Assembly: GCA_964587755.1 (NCBI GenBank)
Contig: CAZPMC010000002.1
Location: 71,526 to 135,525, forward strand
Source: CAZPMC01 sp964587755
GTDB taxonomy: Bacteria > Bacillota > Clostridia > Acetivibrionales > DTU013
Length of the DNA: 64,000 bases
Direction: 5' to 3'
In this document: one piece after another, positions 36,131 to 44,995 of the stretch
How positions within the stretch are numbered: the stretch's first letter is position 1
Layout of the letters: each line of letters begins with the position of its first letter
Position numbers and translations under genes: made by a program
Notes under the pieces: model-generated
What the model saw: only the letters and a program-made list of their open reading frames with translations
The model's database searches: none
What the model was told of the DNA's origin: nothing

Positions 36131-36160
36131 TAGTATTAATTAATTAATGGAGTTTTATAC
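36131..36160 (-). promoter_or_regulatory. Possible sigma-G/sigma-F promoter of spoVT
   Basis: On the minus strand GTATA (36156-36160), 18 bases, AATACTA (36131-36137) compare with GnATR and CATnnTA; one mismatch in the -10. Bacillus spoVT is sigma-G dependent, which supports the reading. Confidence 0.4.
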
Positions 36161-36298
36161 ATTAGCGGATAATCTAGCAAGTAAATCGAGAGGTCGGAAA
36201 ACAAATCAATTTTTACTTCCAAAGCATGCGCAAAACTGATGTAATGCTCTTGCGACATCCACGCCTGCTTTTCAGCGAGACTTATTTCTTACAGCCTA

Positions 36299-36328
36299 AA
36301 AAACCCGGTGAGCATCCACCGGGTTTTT
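36299..36328 (-). terminator. Rho-independent terminator of prsA
   Basis: AAAAACCCGGTG pairs with CACCGGGTTTTT over a six-base loop, giving a T-run on the minus strand just after the prsA stop. Confidence 0.9.
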
Positions 36329-36343
36329 ACATCACTATTTAAT

Positions 36344-37483
36344 TTACTTAATTGAATTGTAAACAGAAGTGTTTATCTCAACCTTGGCATTTTTCACCAT
36401 CTCAGCAGCCTTATTCAAGTATAGCTTATATTTTATAAAATTATTGCCCCCAAACTCAAAATAGTTCTTTGCGCATTCCAGACTGACAGGTTCGTCCTGT
36501 CCGTATTTTTCCTCCAGTTTTATTATATGATACCCTGAAGTAGTCTTTACAGGTGTCTGTGTATATGTTCCGGGAGTAAGTGAAAAAGCTGCTTCTTCAA
36601 ACTCCTGATACATTCTGCCTCTGCCGAATACATAGTCACCGCCTCTGGAGTTTGAACCCGGATCCTCTGAAAGCTCCTTTACAAGTGTCACAAAGTCTTC
36701 ACCTGCATTTAACCGTTCAATGACCTCCCCAGCCTTTTTTCTGGCCTCTTCTATCTCCTCCTCGGTTGCTGTATCCTCTTCTGCCAGAATGAGTATATGT
36801 CTTGCCCATACAGCTTCTTCCCCACCGTGTCTGTACTGGAGATCCTCTGCATACCATTCGGGGTTTGACTTGTAATAAGTATCTATGTCAGCTTCACTCT
36901 CAGATATTTTATTGATTTCTTCAAGCTGGTATTTTTGAACCGTATAATTCCTAATCTGTGATGCTCTCATGTCAGAAATACTAAAATTAAATTTCCTGAG
37001 CATCTCTTTATTGGCTCTGACTTTGTTCCCTTTTCCTGCTTCACCATTATTGTACGGATCCATTATATCTATGACATTTGTCTGAATTTCGGCATCCAGT
37101 AATTTAATTTCTTCATTTGTCAATGATATGCCTGCTTCTTTGGCTTTCGCGTACTGTACCATTATGTTTTTTATACTGTCAAGTGCTTTCTGCTTTGCAA
37201 CCTCGATAGCGTCTTCGTTGTTTATCTTAGTCGCCCAGAAGGTCTCCTCTGATATCATAGGATCTACCTCCAAAGCACTTCTGTACATAGAAAGCTTCTG
37301 TACCTCCAAATAGTATGCAAACTCGCCTTTCTTTATTTTCTGTCCGTTTACTTTTGCAACATATCCTCCGGTTACATTAAAATATATCACCAATCCGATA
37401 GTTATTACGGCAATAATTGCAAGAGCAATCAAACCGTATTTAACAAATATAGGTAGTCTGTTTCCCTCCACTTTGCTTTTCAA
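36344..37483 (-). CDS. prsA: Membrane-anchored foldase, PrsA/SurA-type peptidyl-prolyl isomerase
   Basis: 379 residues. An N-terminal transmembrane anchor (about 13-36, VKYGLIALAIIAVITIGLVI) without a lipobox cysteine, then a SurA-N-like helical domain and a parvulin domain (about 225-340): WARHILILAEEDTATEEEIE, LSEDPGSNSRGGDYVFGRG, TSGYHIIKLEEK. It assists folding of exported proteins at the outer face of the membrane. The start is TTG at 37483 behind GGGGGAG. It lies downstream of mfd with an 80-base gap carrying a hairpin (37512-37534). A second, broken relative is present at 49892-50725. Confidence 0.92.
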   Translation of the reverse strand: MKSKVEGNRLPIFVKYGLIALAIIAVITIGLVIYFNVTGGYVAKVNGQKIKKGEFAYYLEVQKLSMYRSALEVDPMISEETFWATKINNEDAIEVAKQKALDSIKNIMVQYAKAKEAGISLTNEEIKLLDAEIQTNVIDIMDPYNNGEAGKGNKVRANKEMLRKFNFSISDMRASQIRNYTVQKYQLEEINKISESEADIDTYYKSNPEWYAEDLQYRHGGEEAVWARHILILAEEDTATEEEIEEARKKAGEVIERLNAGEDFVTLVKELSEDPGSNSRGGDYVFGRGRMYQEFEEAAFSLTPGTYTQTPVKTTSGYHIIKLEEKYGQDEPVSLECAKNYFEFGGNNFIKYKLYLNKAAEMVKNAKVEINTSVYNSIK

Positions 37484-37511
37484 GGTCTTTTCTCCCCCAT
37501 CTCATTGAATA

Positions 37512-37534
37512 GGGCAGGTTTCTAAAACCCGCCC
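37512..37534 (-). terminator. Hairpin between mfd and prsA
   Basis: GGGCAGGTTT/AAACCCGCCC with one wobble and a three-base loop. No T-run follows on the minus strand, so it may be an attenuator or RNA-stability element. Confidence 0.4.
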
Positions 37535-37564
37535 CTAGTTGTATATTTACATTATAATAGATAT

Positions 37565-40500
37565 TTACTGCACTTCAAAGCTTTTTAAATCCTGTAACAA
37601 AATCTTAATATTCTCAAGCCTCACATCCTTCTGTTCCCGGGGTATCCTGTATGCAATATAGGGTTTGTTCCCCGCATTAAAAAGCAACCGGCGTTTATAT
37701 TTCTCAGCCGCCCTCCCTATAGCTTCAAGATTAATGCTTTTTATGTCATCCAGTTGGAATATCACAGTATCATCCTTCTCTGTCACTGATGTAATTCCCA
37801 GTGAGGCTGAAATTGCTTTTATATGTGCGATTGCAATAAGATTTCTGACCGGCTCCGGCATATCCCCATACCTGTCTGTCAGCTCATCCTCAATATCCAT
37901 AACATCCTGAGCATCCCGTATAGCTGCAATCTTTTTATACATCTCGATTTTCTTGCCTTCGGAGCTTATATATGAATCATCAATATAAGCGCTGATGTTA
38001 ATATCAATGGTAATCTCGCTCTCCTCTCTTTTGAGTGGCTCTCCCTTAAGCTCCCTGACCGCCTCATCCAAAAGCCTGCAATACATATCATAGCCTACAG
38101 AGTCCATATGGCCGTGCTGCTCTGAGCCCAATAGGTTCCCAGCCCCCCTTATCTCCATATCCCTCATGGCTATTTTGAAGCCAGACCCCAGCTCAGTGAA
38201 CTCCTTTATTGCTTGCAGCCTTTTTTCGGCGATTTCAGATACAATTTTATCCTTTTTGTAGGTAATGTAGGCATAAGCCAGCCTGTTAGAGCGCCCGACT
38301 CTTCCCCTTAGCTGATAGAGCTGAGCCAGCCCCATCCTGTCCGCATCTTCAACAATAATGGTATTTACATTTGGCATATCAAGACCTGACTCAATAATAG
38401 TTGTACAAACCAAAATGTCAAAGTCTCCTTTTATGAAGCTGAGCATAATGTCCTCAAGCTGCCTCTCCTCCATTTGCCCATGGGCAACAGCTACCCGTGC
38501 GTCGGGAACAAGAGCTTGTATCTGTGTGGCTTTCATATCAATAGATCTTACTCTGTTGTAAAGGTAAAATACCTGGCCGCCTCTTCCGATTTCTCTGATG
38601 ATTGCATCCTTTATAACATCTTTGTTGTATTCCATTACATATGTTTGTACCGGGTATCTTTCTTCCGGCGGATCCTCTATTACACTAATGTCCCGGATGC
38701 CTACAAGAGACATGTGAAGAGTTCTTGGTATCGGTGTTGCGGTAAGAGTCAAAACATCAATTCCCGGAGCAAGGCTCTTAATCCGTTCCTTATGGGCGAC
38801 TCCAAAGCGTTGCTCCTCATCAACCACCAACAACCCCAGATTCTTAAAGTGGATATCCTTCTGTAATAATCTGTGGGTTCCTACTAATATATCAATATTT
38901 CCTGAGCTGACATCCCTTAGAATTTTCTTTTGCTGTGCAGGTGTTCTAAAACGGCTTATTACATCAACTGTGACAGGAAAATCCTTCAGTCTCTCTGCAA
39001 AGCTGTTGTACTGCTGCTGGGCAAGCACAGTGGTAGGAACCAGATATGCAACCTGCTTTCCATCCATGACAGCCTTAAAAATCGCTCTAATGGCTACCTC
39101 TGTCTTTCCAAAGCCTACATCGCCGCAAAGGAGTCTGTCCATCACTCTGCCGGATTCCATATCAGCTTTTATTTCCTGAATACATTTTAACTGGTCTTCC
39201 GTTTCTTCATAGGGAAATTGCTCCTCAAACTGCCTTTGCCATACAGTGTCCTTTGAGTAAGCAAATCCCGACATGGCCTGCCTTTTGGCATAAAGCTTTA
39301 TCAGCTCTGCCGCCAGCTTTCTAAGAGATTCCTTTACTCTGGATTTTGTCTTAGCCCAGTCTGAGCCTCCAAGCTTATTTAACTTTGGCAGCTTTCCCTC
39401 AGTTCCTATGTATTTTTGTATTAAGTCCAGTTGATTTGTCGGGATGTATAAAAAATCTGAGTTTTGATAACGTATTTTTAAATAGTCCCGTTTCGCCCCG
39501 TCCACAGAAAGCTTTTCAATTCCCACATATTGCCCGATACCATGAGTTTGATGTACAACATAGTCACCTAAGCTAAGCTCCGAGAATACACTAATCGGCC
39601 TTCCTTTATGTTTGCTCGAAGTTTTAGCAGGTCTTCTGTCCTGACCGAAAACCTCCTTATCACTGACTACTGCAAACCCAATTGTAGGATATTCAAAACC
39701 TTTGTGAAGGCTTCCATGTGTAATAATTACCTGCCCCGGCTGTATGGGTGCAGTAAGGTCATGGATGTATACACTCTCAATTCCTTTTGCCTCAAGACTC
39801 TCACGAAGTCTTTCACCCCGTCCTCTCGTGCCGGACAGCACCAGCGTCCTGCTTTTGCTGCTCTTCCAAGCCGACAGGCTCTCACAAAGCATATCCATAT
39901 TTCCCATAAAGGAGCCTATGAGCCTGCATGGTATGCTGTATGTCTTTGAGGAGCCTGATGCAATATTGTCAACATTAATAGTATTCAATAAAAACAGCTT
40001 GTTTTCTGAAAGCCTTGAGTAAACTTCATTGTAGTCAAAGAATATTCTCATGCTTTCAGGAAGCAGATGCCCTTTTTCAAGAAGGCCTTTACATACCTCC
40101 TCATTCTCTAAAAGCAAATTATCAAGTCTCTGCTCCTGCCTTACCGGCTCATCCATAAAAACAAGGGTATTCTCCCCTGCATAATCCCTGATTGAAAATG
40201 GGTTGTCCGCTATATATGGAATATACCTGTCAATACCTGCAAAATATGAGCTTTCCTTAAGTTTCTCTATGTCGGCCGATATTTTTTGAGTGAATATATT
40301 ATTTTTCTTGCCCGTCTTTGCCAGGTCTTCTTTGATTGCTCTTATTATGCCTTCCTTTTTTTCAGGAGGATAGATTATTTCTCTTGCCGGGATAATCTTC
40401 GTATTTTTAATACTGTCTATGGAGCGCTGTGTATTAACATCAAACTGGCGTATTGAATCAACTTCATCTCCGAAAAGCTCAATTCTCACAGGCAAATCAC

Positions 40501-41059
40501 AATCTATAGAAAAAACATCTAAAATCCCGCCTCTTACAGCAAACTCACCGCGGCGCTCAACTGTCTCAACCCGCTCATATCCCATCATTACAAGGCTTCG
40601 TGTGATTTCATCCAAGTCTATCCTGCTGTCCATTCCTATTTTAATAATGCTGTTTTTAATAAGCCCAGGATGTACAAGCTTATGGGAAACAGCCTCAATA
40701 GATGTTACAACAACCCTGTAATCGCCCGCAAGCATCCTGTCAAGAGCAGCAATCCTTTGATAAACTGCATCGTTGCTCTTGGCATTTACATCATAAAGCA
40801 TTACTTCTTTGGTCGGAAAGAAAAGAGCATCCTCTCCCAGAAAGAAGACAAAATCCTCATAAAGCCTTCTTGCCTGCATTTCATTGAAAGCAACATATAT
40901 GCCCTTATTGTCTGTATGGGTTAAAATGGCATGACAAATATGAGCCTTCTGGGATTCAGATGGCCCTACGATATTTACAGGTCCCGGATATCTTTCAACC
41001 GAAATCAGTACCTGTTTATATTCTTCAAGTTCCAAAAGCGGGTTAATGAAGTTATCCAT
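37565..41059 (-). CDS. mfd: Transcription-repair coupling factor Mfd
   Basis: 1164 residues, full length. UvrB-like N-terminal module, RNA-polymerase-interacting domain (SVFSELSLGDYVVHQTHGIG region near 500), and a RecG-like translocase with Walker A LLCGDVGFGKTEVAIRA, VVDEEQRFGV and the TRG-like end LRGRVGRSNRLAYAY. It displaces polymerase stalled at lesions and recruits UvrA. The ATG overlaps the pth stop by eight bases and no separate ribosome binding site is seen, so it depends on coupling. Confidence 0.98.
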   Translation of the reverse strand: MDNFINPLLELEEYKQVLISVERYPGPVNIVGPSESQKAHICHAILTHTDNKGIYVAFNEMQARRLYEDFVFFLGEDALFFPTKEVMLYDVNAKSNDAVYQRIAALDRMLAGDYRVVVTSIEAVSHKLVHPGLIKNSIIKIGMDSRIDLDEITRSLVMMGYERVETVERRGEFAVRGGILDVFSIDCDLPVRIELFGDEVDSIRQFDVNTQRSIDSIKNTKIIPAREIIYPPEKKEGIIRAIKEDLAKTGKKNNIFTQKISADIEKLKESSYFAGIDRYIPYIADNPFSIRDYAGENTLVFMDEPVRQEQRLDNLLLENEEVCKGLLEKGHLLPESMRIFFDYNEVYSRLSENKLFLLNTINVDNIASGSSKTYSIPCRLIGSFMGNMDMLCESLSAWKSSKSRTLVLSGTRGRGERLRESLEAKGIESVYIHDLTAPIQPGQVIITHGSLHKGFEYPTIGFAVVSDKEVFGQDRRPAKTSSKHKGRPISVFSELSLGDYVVHQTHGIGQYVGIEKLSVDGAKRDYLKIRYQNSDFLYIPTNQLDLIQKYIGTEGKLPKLNKLGGSDWAKTKSRVKESLRKLAAELIKLYAKRQAMSGFAYSKDTVWQRQFEEQFPYEETEDQLKCIQEIKADMESGRVMDRLLCGDVGFGKTEVAIRAIFKAVMDGKQVAYLVPTTVLAQQQYNSFAERLKDFPVTVDVISRFRTPAQQKKILRDVSSGNIDILVGTHRLLQKDIHFKNLGLLVVDEEQRFGVAHKERIKSLAPGIDVLTLTATPIPRTLHMSLVGIRDISVIEDPPEERYPVQTYVMEYNKDVIKDAIIREIGRGGQVFYLYNRVRSIDMKATQIQALVPDARVAVAHGQMEERQLEDIMLSFIKGDFDILVCTTIIESGLDMPNVNTIIVEDADRMGLAQLYQLRGRVGRSNRLAYAYITYKKDKIVSEIAEKRLQAIKEFTELGSGFKIAMRDMEIRGAGNLLGSEQHGHMDSVGYDMYCRLLDEAVRELKGEPLKREESEITIDINISAYIDDSYISSEGKKIEMYKKIAAIRDAQDVMDIEDELTDRYGDMPEPVRNLIAIAHIKAISASLGITSVTEKDDTVIFQLDDIKSINLEAIGRAAEKYKRRLLFNAGNKPYIAYRIPREQKDVRLENIKILLQDLKSFEVQ

Positions 41060-41612
41060 TATATAAATTCATGGCAGCCGTCACCCCGTCGGTCAATATA
41101 ATAGGAACGGCAGCCGCAGCCCTTTCAACGCTCTGCTTAACAGGAGCAAAATCCTCAACTGTAAACTTGCTCAACACATAATCAGCCAAATCCCACCCTT
41201 CAGGCGCCTTGCCGATTCCAATCCTGATACGTGGAAACGAGTCGGATTGGAGCTGGTAGATGACTGATTTCATGCCATTATGTGTTCCGGCACTGCCATT
41301 AGGCCTGATTCTTACAGTTCCCACCGGCAAATCAACATCATCATATATTACTATTATGTTGTCTAAAGGCAGCTTGTACCATTCAACAATATCTCGTACA
41401 CTCTCACCGCTTGAGTTCATAAAAGTCTGAGGCTTGGCAAGCATAACCCTCTTCCCCTGGATAATTCCTTCACCATAAAGGGCTTTATGCTTTAATTTGT
41501 TCAGCTTGATATTATACTTCTCACAAAGTACATCTATTACCCTAAACCCTACATTATGTCTTGTAAATTCATATTTATTGCCCGGATTTCCCAAGCCTAT
41601 AATAACTGTCAT
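41052..41612 (-). CDS. pth: Peptidyl-tRNA hydrolase
   Basis: 186 residues. GLGNPGNKYEFTRHNVGF carries the catalytic histidine (residue 19); KPQTFMNSSGESV and IYDDVDLPVGTVRIRPNGSAG complete the active site. It releases tRNA from prematurely dropped peptidyl-tRNAs. It sits between prs and mfd, the standard Firmicutes order. Confidence 0.98.
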   Translation of the reverse strand: MTVIIGLGNPGNKYEFTRHNVGFRVIDVLCEKYNIKLNKLKHKALYGEGIIQGKRVMLAKPQTFMNSSGESVRDIVEWYKLPLDNIIVIYDDVDLPVGTVRIRPNGSAGTHNGMKSVIYQLQSDSFPRIRIGIGKAPEGWDLADYVLSKFTVEDFAPVKQSVERAAAAVPIILTDGVTAAMNLYNG

Positions 41613-41633
41613 TTTCCGAAACAGTCCCCCATT

Positions 41634-42596
41634 TTAATCAGTCTGTGTAAAAAGGGTGCTTATGGAAATATCCCCGTAAATCCTCTCAATTGCCTCTGCA
41701 AATATCGGGGCTACCGAGAGGGATGTAATCTTCTTAGCTGGCTTATCCTCTCTCAACGGTATCGTATTTAAAATAACCAACTCTTTTATCTGCGATTCGT
41801 CAATCTTTTCATATGCTTCACCTGAAAGTACACCGTGGGTGCAGCACCCGTAGACTTCCTTTGCCCCCATCTCCAACAACGCATTGGCAGCATTAATAAA
41901 AGTACCGCCTGTATCAAGCAAGTCGTCAATTAGAATGACCTTCTTATTTATCACATCACCTATTATATTCATTATCTCACTTACATTAGCCTTAGGCCTT
42001 CTTTTATCAATAATAGCAATAGGAATATCAAGACGCTGCGCAAACATTCTGGTTCTTGTTACACTTCCTACATCAGGTGATACGGCTACAACATCGTCGA
42101 AGCCGTCAAATTTGCTTTTGAAATATGATGACAAAACCGGAACCCCCATCAGATGGTCCACAGGAATGTCAAAAAAGCCCTGTAACTGGGGTGTATGCAA
42201 GTCCATTGTCAAAACCCTGTCTGCACCAGCAGTTGTTATTAGATTAGCCACAAGCTTGGCTGAAATCGGATCTCTTGCCCTCGCCTTTCTGTCCTGGCGC
42301 GCATAACCGTAATAAGGCATAACTGCAGTAATTCTTCCTGCCGATGCTCTTTTTAAGGCATCAATAATAATCAAAAGCTCTACAAGATTGTCATTGACAG
42401 GATTACATGTGGATTGTATAACAAAAACGTCGGAGCCTCTTACAACTTCACCTATGTTTATGGCAGATTCTCCGTCGCTGAATTTTCCAACAGTCGCAAT
42501 TCCGAGAGGCAGACCTATTCTCTCTGCAATCTCTTCGGCAAGAGTCCGGTTTGAATTACCGGCGAAAATTTTGATATCCTTCCCATGCAAATTCAT
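41634..42596 (-). CDS. prs: Ribose-phosphate pyrophosphokinase
   Basis: 320 residues. It makes PRPP from ribose 5-phosphate and [13 protein letters not shown], the ATP-loop region [38 protein letters not shown] and the ribose-phosphate loop [14 protein letters not shown] are all present. AAGGAG lies seven bases before the ATG. It follows the short glmU gene by 16 bases. Confidence 0.98.
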   Translation of the reverse strand: MNLHGKDIKIFAGNSNRTLAEEIAERIGLPLGIATVGKFSDGESAINIGEVVRGSDVFVIQSTCNPVNDNLVELLIIIDALKRASAGRITAVMPYYGYARQDRKARARDPISAKLVANLITTAGADRVLTMDLHTPQLQGFFDIPVDHLMGVPVLSSYFKSKFDGFDDVVAVSPDVGSVTRTRMFAQRLDIPIAIIDKRRPKANVSEIMNIIGDVINKKVILIDDLLDTGGTFINAANALLEMGAKEVYGCCTHGVLSGEAYEKIDESQIKELVILNTIPLREDKPAKKITSLSVAPIFAEAIERIYGDISISTLFTQTD

Positions 42597-42612
42597 TCTT
42601 ATGCTCCTTTTA

Positions 42613-43365
42613 CTATTTTGATATGTTTTGTTTAATTCTTTTCTGCATTATTCTAGACAGCTTTTCAAGCTGAGCCTTGTCATTTACCCCAAGTATCTCT
42701 TCACAATCCCGGACCTTCCATACCCCTGCCTTATAGCCCTTTGACAGCATAATTTCAAGTGTATCAGTTAAATAGTATTCTTTTTGGTCGTTATTATTTG
42801 TTAATAAATTAACGACTTCAGATAACTCTTTTGAGGAAAAAACATAAAGCCCGGAATTAATTTCTGTTATTAATTTTTCCTCTTCAGTTGCATCTCTATG
42901 CTCAACAATCTTAACGAATTCGTTTTGTGCATTTCTGACTATACGTCCATAACCAAACGGATCAGAAACTTCCGCAGAAATCACCACGGCATTGTAGCCT
43001 CCGGTCTTTGTATACTCCAAAGCGTTTAAAATTGTATTGGAAGTAATAAGGGGCGCATCACCGCAGAGCACAACAATATAGCCCTCGCCATTATCATAGT
43101 AGCTGCGGGCTTGTTGTACGGCGTGACCTGTTCCGAGCTGCTGTTTTTGAAAAACATACTCGACCTTGTCCCCCATATGCTCAATAATTTGCTCTGCCTT
43201 ATGCCCTACAATAGCCACACACTTGTCAACACCTGCATTAGAGGCGGCTTCATAAACCCATTCAAGCATTGGCTTTCCGCAGAGCATATGCAAAACCTTT
43301 GCTTTATCTGATTGCATCCTCTTACCCTCGCCTGCTGCAAGGATAAGAGCAGTTACCTGTCCCAT
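42613..43365 (-). CDS. glmU: GlmU-type uridylyltransferase domain only (no acetyltransferase)
   Basis: 250 residues, about half the usual GlmU (~455). The nucleotidyltransferase fold is complete: [50 protein letters not shown] and EINSGLYVF. It ends at [20 protein letters not shown], exactly where the left-handed beta-helix acetyltransferase normally begins. prs starts 17 bases later, so there is no room for a frameshifted second half. It should form UDP-GlcNAc from GlcNAc-1-P; the acetylation must be done by another protein (inference). AAAGGAAA precedes the ATG. Confidence 0.93.
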   Translation of the reverse strand: MGQVTALILAAGEGKRMQSDKAKVLHMLCGKPMLEWVYEAASNAGVDKCVAIVGHKAEQIIEHMGDKVEYVFQKQQLGTGHAVQQARSYYDNGEGYIVVLCGDAPLITSNTILNALEYTKTGGYNAVVISAEVSDPFGYGRIVRNAQNEFVKIVEHRDATEEEKLITEINSGLYVFSSKELSEVVNLLTNNNDQKEYYLTDTLEIMLSKGYKAGVWKVRDCEEILGVNDKAQLEKLSRIMQKRIKQNISK

Positions 43366-43493
43366 TTTAAATTTCCTTTCAGATTCCAGCCTTTATTCTC
43401 TCACTTTTCTTAATATTTTTCAATATCAATAATGCACAAGCTTCTAAAATAGTAGTGCTGCAATCTGTATCTTTATTACCTAATAAAATAAAA

Positions 43494-43520
43494 AAAGACA
43501 CTTCTTTTAAAAGTGCCTTT
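43494..43520 (-). terminator. Rho-independent terminator of spoVG
   Basis: AGGCACTT pairs with AAGTGTCT (one wobble) and is followed on the minus strand by T7. It separates spoVG from glmU. Confidence 0.85.
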
Positions 43521-43526
43521 TATATT

Positions 43527-43793
43527 CTATTCTTCAGTAGCAGATGTCGAAACGTATTTTTCGAGTATCGCTCTCTGAATTTTATCTCTTGTAGCTGCGT
43601 TTATGGGGTGCGCAATATCTTTGAACTCCCCATCTGGGGTTTTCCTACTGGGCATAGCAATGAATAATCCGTTCTGGCTCTCAATGACCTTGATGTCATG
43701 AACAACAAATTCATTATCAAATGTAACCGAAACAACGGCCTTCATTTTGCCCTCAACATCGATTTTGCGAATGCGGACATCGGTAATCTCCAT
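43527..43793 (-). CDS. spoVG: SpoVG, RNA-binding regulator
   Basis: 88 residues from ATG 43793 (GGAAGGTGG eight bases upstream), matching the family start [11 protein letters not shown]. Conserved core: [42 protein letters not shown]. SpoVG is a broadly conserved nucleic-acid-binding regulator, linked in Bacillus to spore cortex and septation control. A sigma-H-type promoter (43832-43858) and a strong terminator define a single-gene transcript. Confidence 0.98.
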   Translation of the reverse strand: MEITDVRIRKIDVEGKMKAVVSVTFDNEFVVHDIKVIESQNGLFIAMPSRKTPDGEFKDIAHPINAATRDKIQRAILEKYVSTSATEE

Positions 43794-43831
43794 CTGTGCT
43801 ACCACCTTCCAATAATTAATGTACCATATAT

Positions 43832-43858
43832 ATTCTATAAATAATTACATTCTCCTTC
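43832..43858 (-). promoter_or_regulatory. Sigma-H-type promoter of spoVG
   Basis: On the minus strand GAAGGAGAA (43850-43858), 11 bases, ATAGAAT (43832-43838) fit RnAGGAwWW-N11/12-RnnGAAT with one mismatch. Bacillus spoVG is a classic sigma-H gene. Confidence 0.7.
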
Positions 43859-43913
43859 TTTTTTCTTACGTTTTTAACCATATGCTACATTAAACCATTT
43901 CTAGTCCGCAATT

Positions 43914-44735
43914 TTAGCCTATTATCTCTTCGCTTGGCCTGATTAAAGTTTCGCCCTTTTCTTCATCAACACCTTCAAGAGTCAAAAGTGAAAACCAGTT
44001 GTCAACAAGCTTCTTTTCCGGCTGTGCCGTCTGAACAAGCACACCGATTCCGGCAACTTCACATTCAAATTCCTTTGCCAGCTCAAGTATTCCTTTTGCA
44101 GTCCCTCCACCCTTCATAAAATCGTCGATAAAAAGCAGCTTCGAATTCCTTTTCAGTGAACGGAGGGAAAGAATCATTGATTGTATTTTTTTTGATGAGC
44201 CCGACACATAGTTAATATTTACGGAAGGGCCGTCTGTAGCTGCATTATAGTGCCTGACAATCACAAGCGGTACATTAAGATATTTTGCCGTCGAAAAGGC
44301 AAGGGGTATACCCTTAGTCTCCACCGTAATCACATAGTCAATATTATTTTTATAAAAAGTACTTGAAAATACCCTTCCTATTTTAGATACCATTGAAGGG
44401 TTATATATTATATCAAGCATATAAAGAAATCCCCCGGGCAATATCCGCTCCTTCTTTGAGAGCACCTCACTAAGCTCGGCAGCAAGCTTCAAAGAGCTTT
44501 CCCGGCTTGCTACAGGCAAAAAACGCACCCCGCCCGAAGCACCCGGAATAGTTTCAATAGTTCCTATTTCATACTTCTCAAAATACCCTCTTAAGATATC
44601 AATATCTTCACTGACAGAAGACTTTGCACATCCAAAAATCTCAGTAAAGCTCCCGAGGGTAAATGCCTTTCCCGGCGAATTGCACAGTATTGACTGAAGC
44701 ACGGTTAATCTTTCATTTCGTTGGATTTTTTCCAT
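43914..44735 (-). CDS. purR: Purine operon repressor PurR (phosphoribosyltransferase fold)
   Basis: About 273 residues from ATG 44735; a GTG three codons earlier is the alternative. N-terminal winged helix (RNERLTVLQSILCNS, FGCAKSSVSEDIDIL) and a C-terminal inactive phosphoribosyltransferase domain with the PRPP-binding LLFIDDFMKGGGTAKG. PRPP binding relieves repression of purine genes. Two PurBox-like sequences (44790-44802, 44821-44833) lie in its own promoter, so it is probably autoregulated. It is divergent from murC. Confidence 0.96.
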   Translation of the reverse strand: MEKIQRNERLTVLQSILCNSPGKAFTLGSFTEIFGCAKSSVSEDIDILRGYFEKYEIGTIETIPGASGGVRFLPVASRESSLKLAAELSEVLSKKERILPGGFLYMLDIIYNPSMVSKIGRVFSSTFYKNNIDYVITVETKGIPLAFSTAKYLNVPLVIVRHYNAATDGPSVNINYVSGSSKKIQSMILSLRSLKRNSKLLFIDDFMKGGGTAKGILELAKEFECEVAGIGVLVQTAQPEKKLVDNWFSLLTLEGVDEEKGETLIRPSEEIIG

Positions 44736-44776
44736 AAAAATCACTCATTTTCTATTAGAATAAACAACACAAAATT

Positions 44777-44833
44777 ATTATATCATATTTTATCCGAATG
44801 ATTTAGTGTATTTTTAAATAAATGTTCGGATTT
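44777..44833 (-). promoter_or_regulatory. purR promoter with paired PurBoxes
   Basis: A perfect PurBox AAATCCGAACATT lies on the minus strand at 44821-44833 (consensus AWWWCCGAACWWT). A weaker, inverted one with CCGAA lies at 44790-44802, an 18-base gap apart. TATAAT is at 44777-44782. Confidence 0.7.
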
Positions 44834-44995
44834 ACCCTTATTATTTCCTCAAATCTGTCTAAAAAACCACAATAATATATATAATATATAATTAGACATA
44901 TACTAAATAAAGTGCCAGCGTATACAGTTTTACATTTATAAAGAATTATTGTATTATTTATATGGTCTTAAAATAAACTCTGGGAGTGTTTTACT

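Noticed and set aside
42597..42612. Frameshift hiding the acetyltransferase half of GlmU
   Set aside because: Only 16 bases separate the stop from the intact prs gene, so no room for the missing domain.
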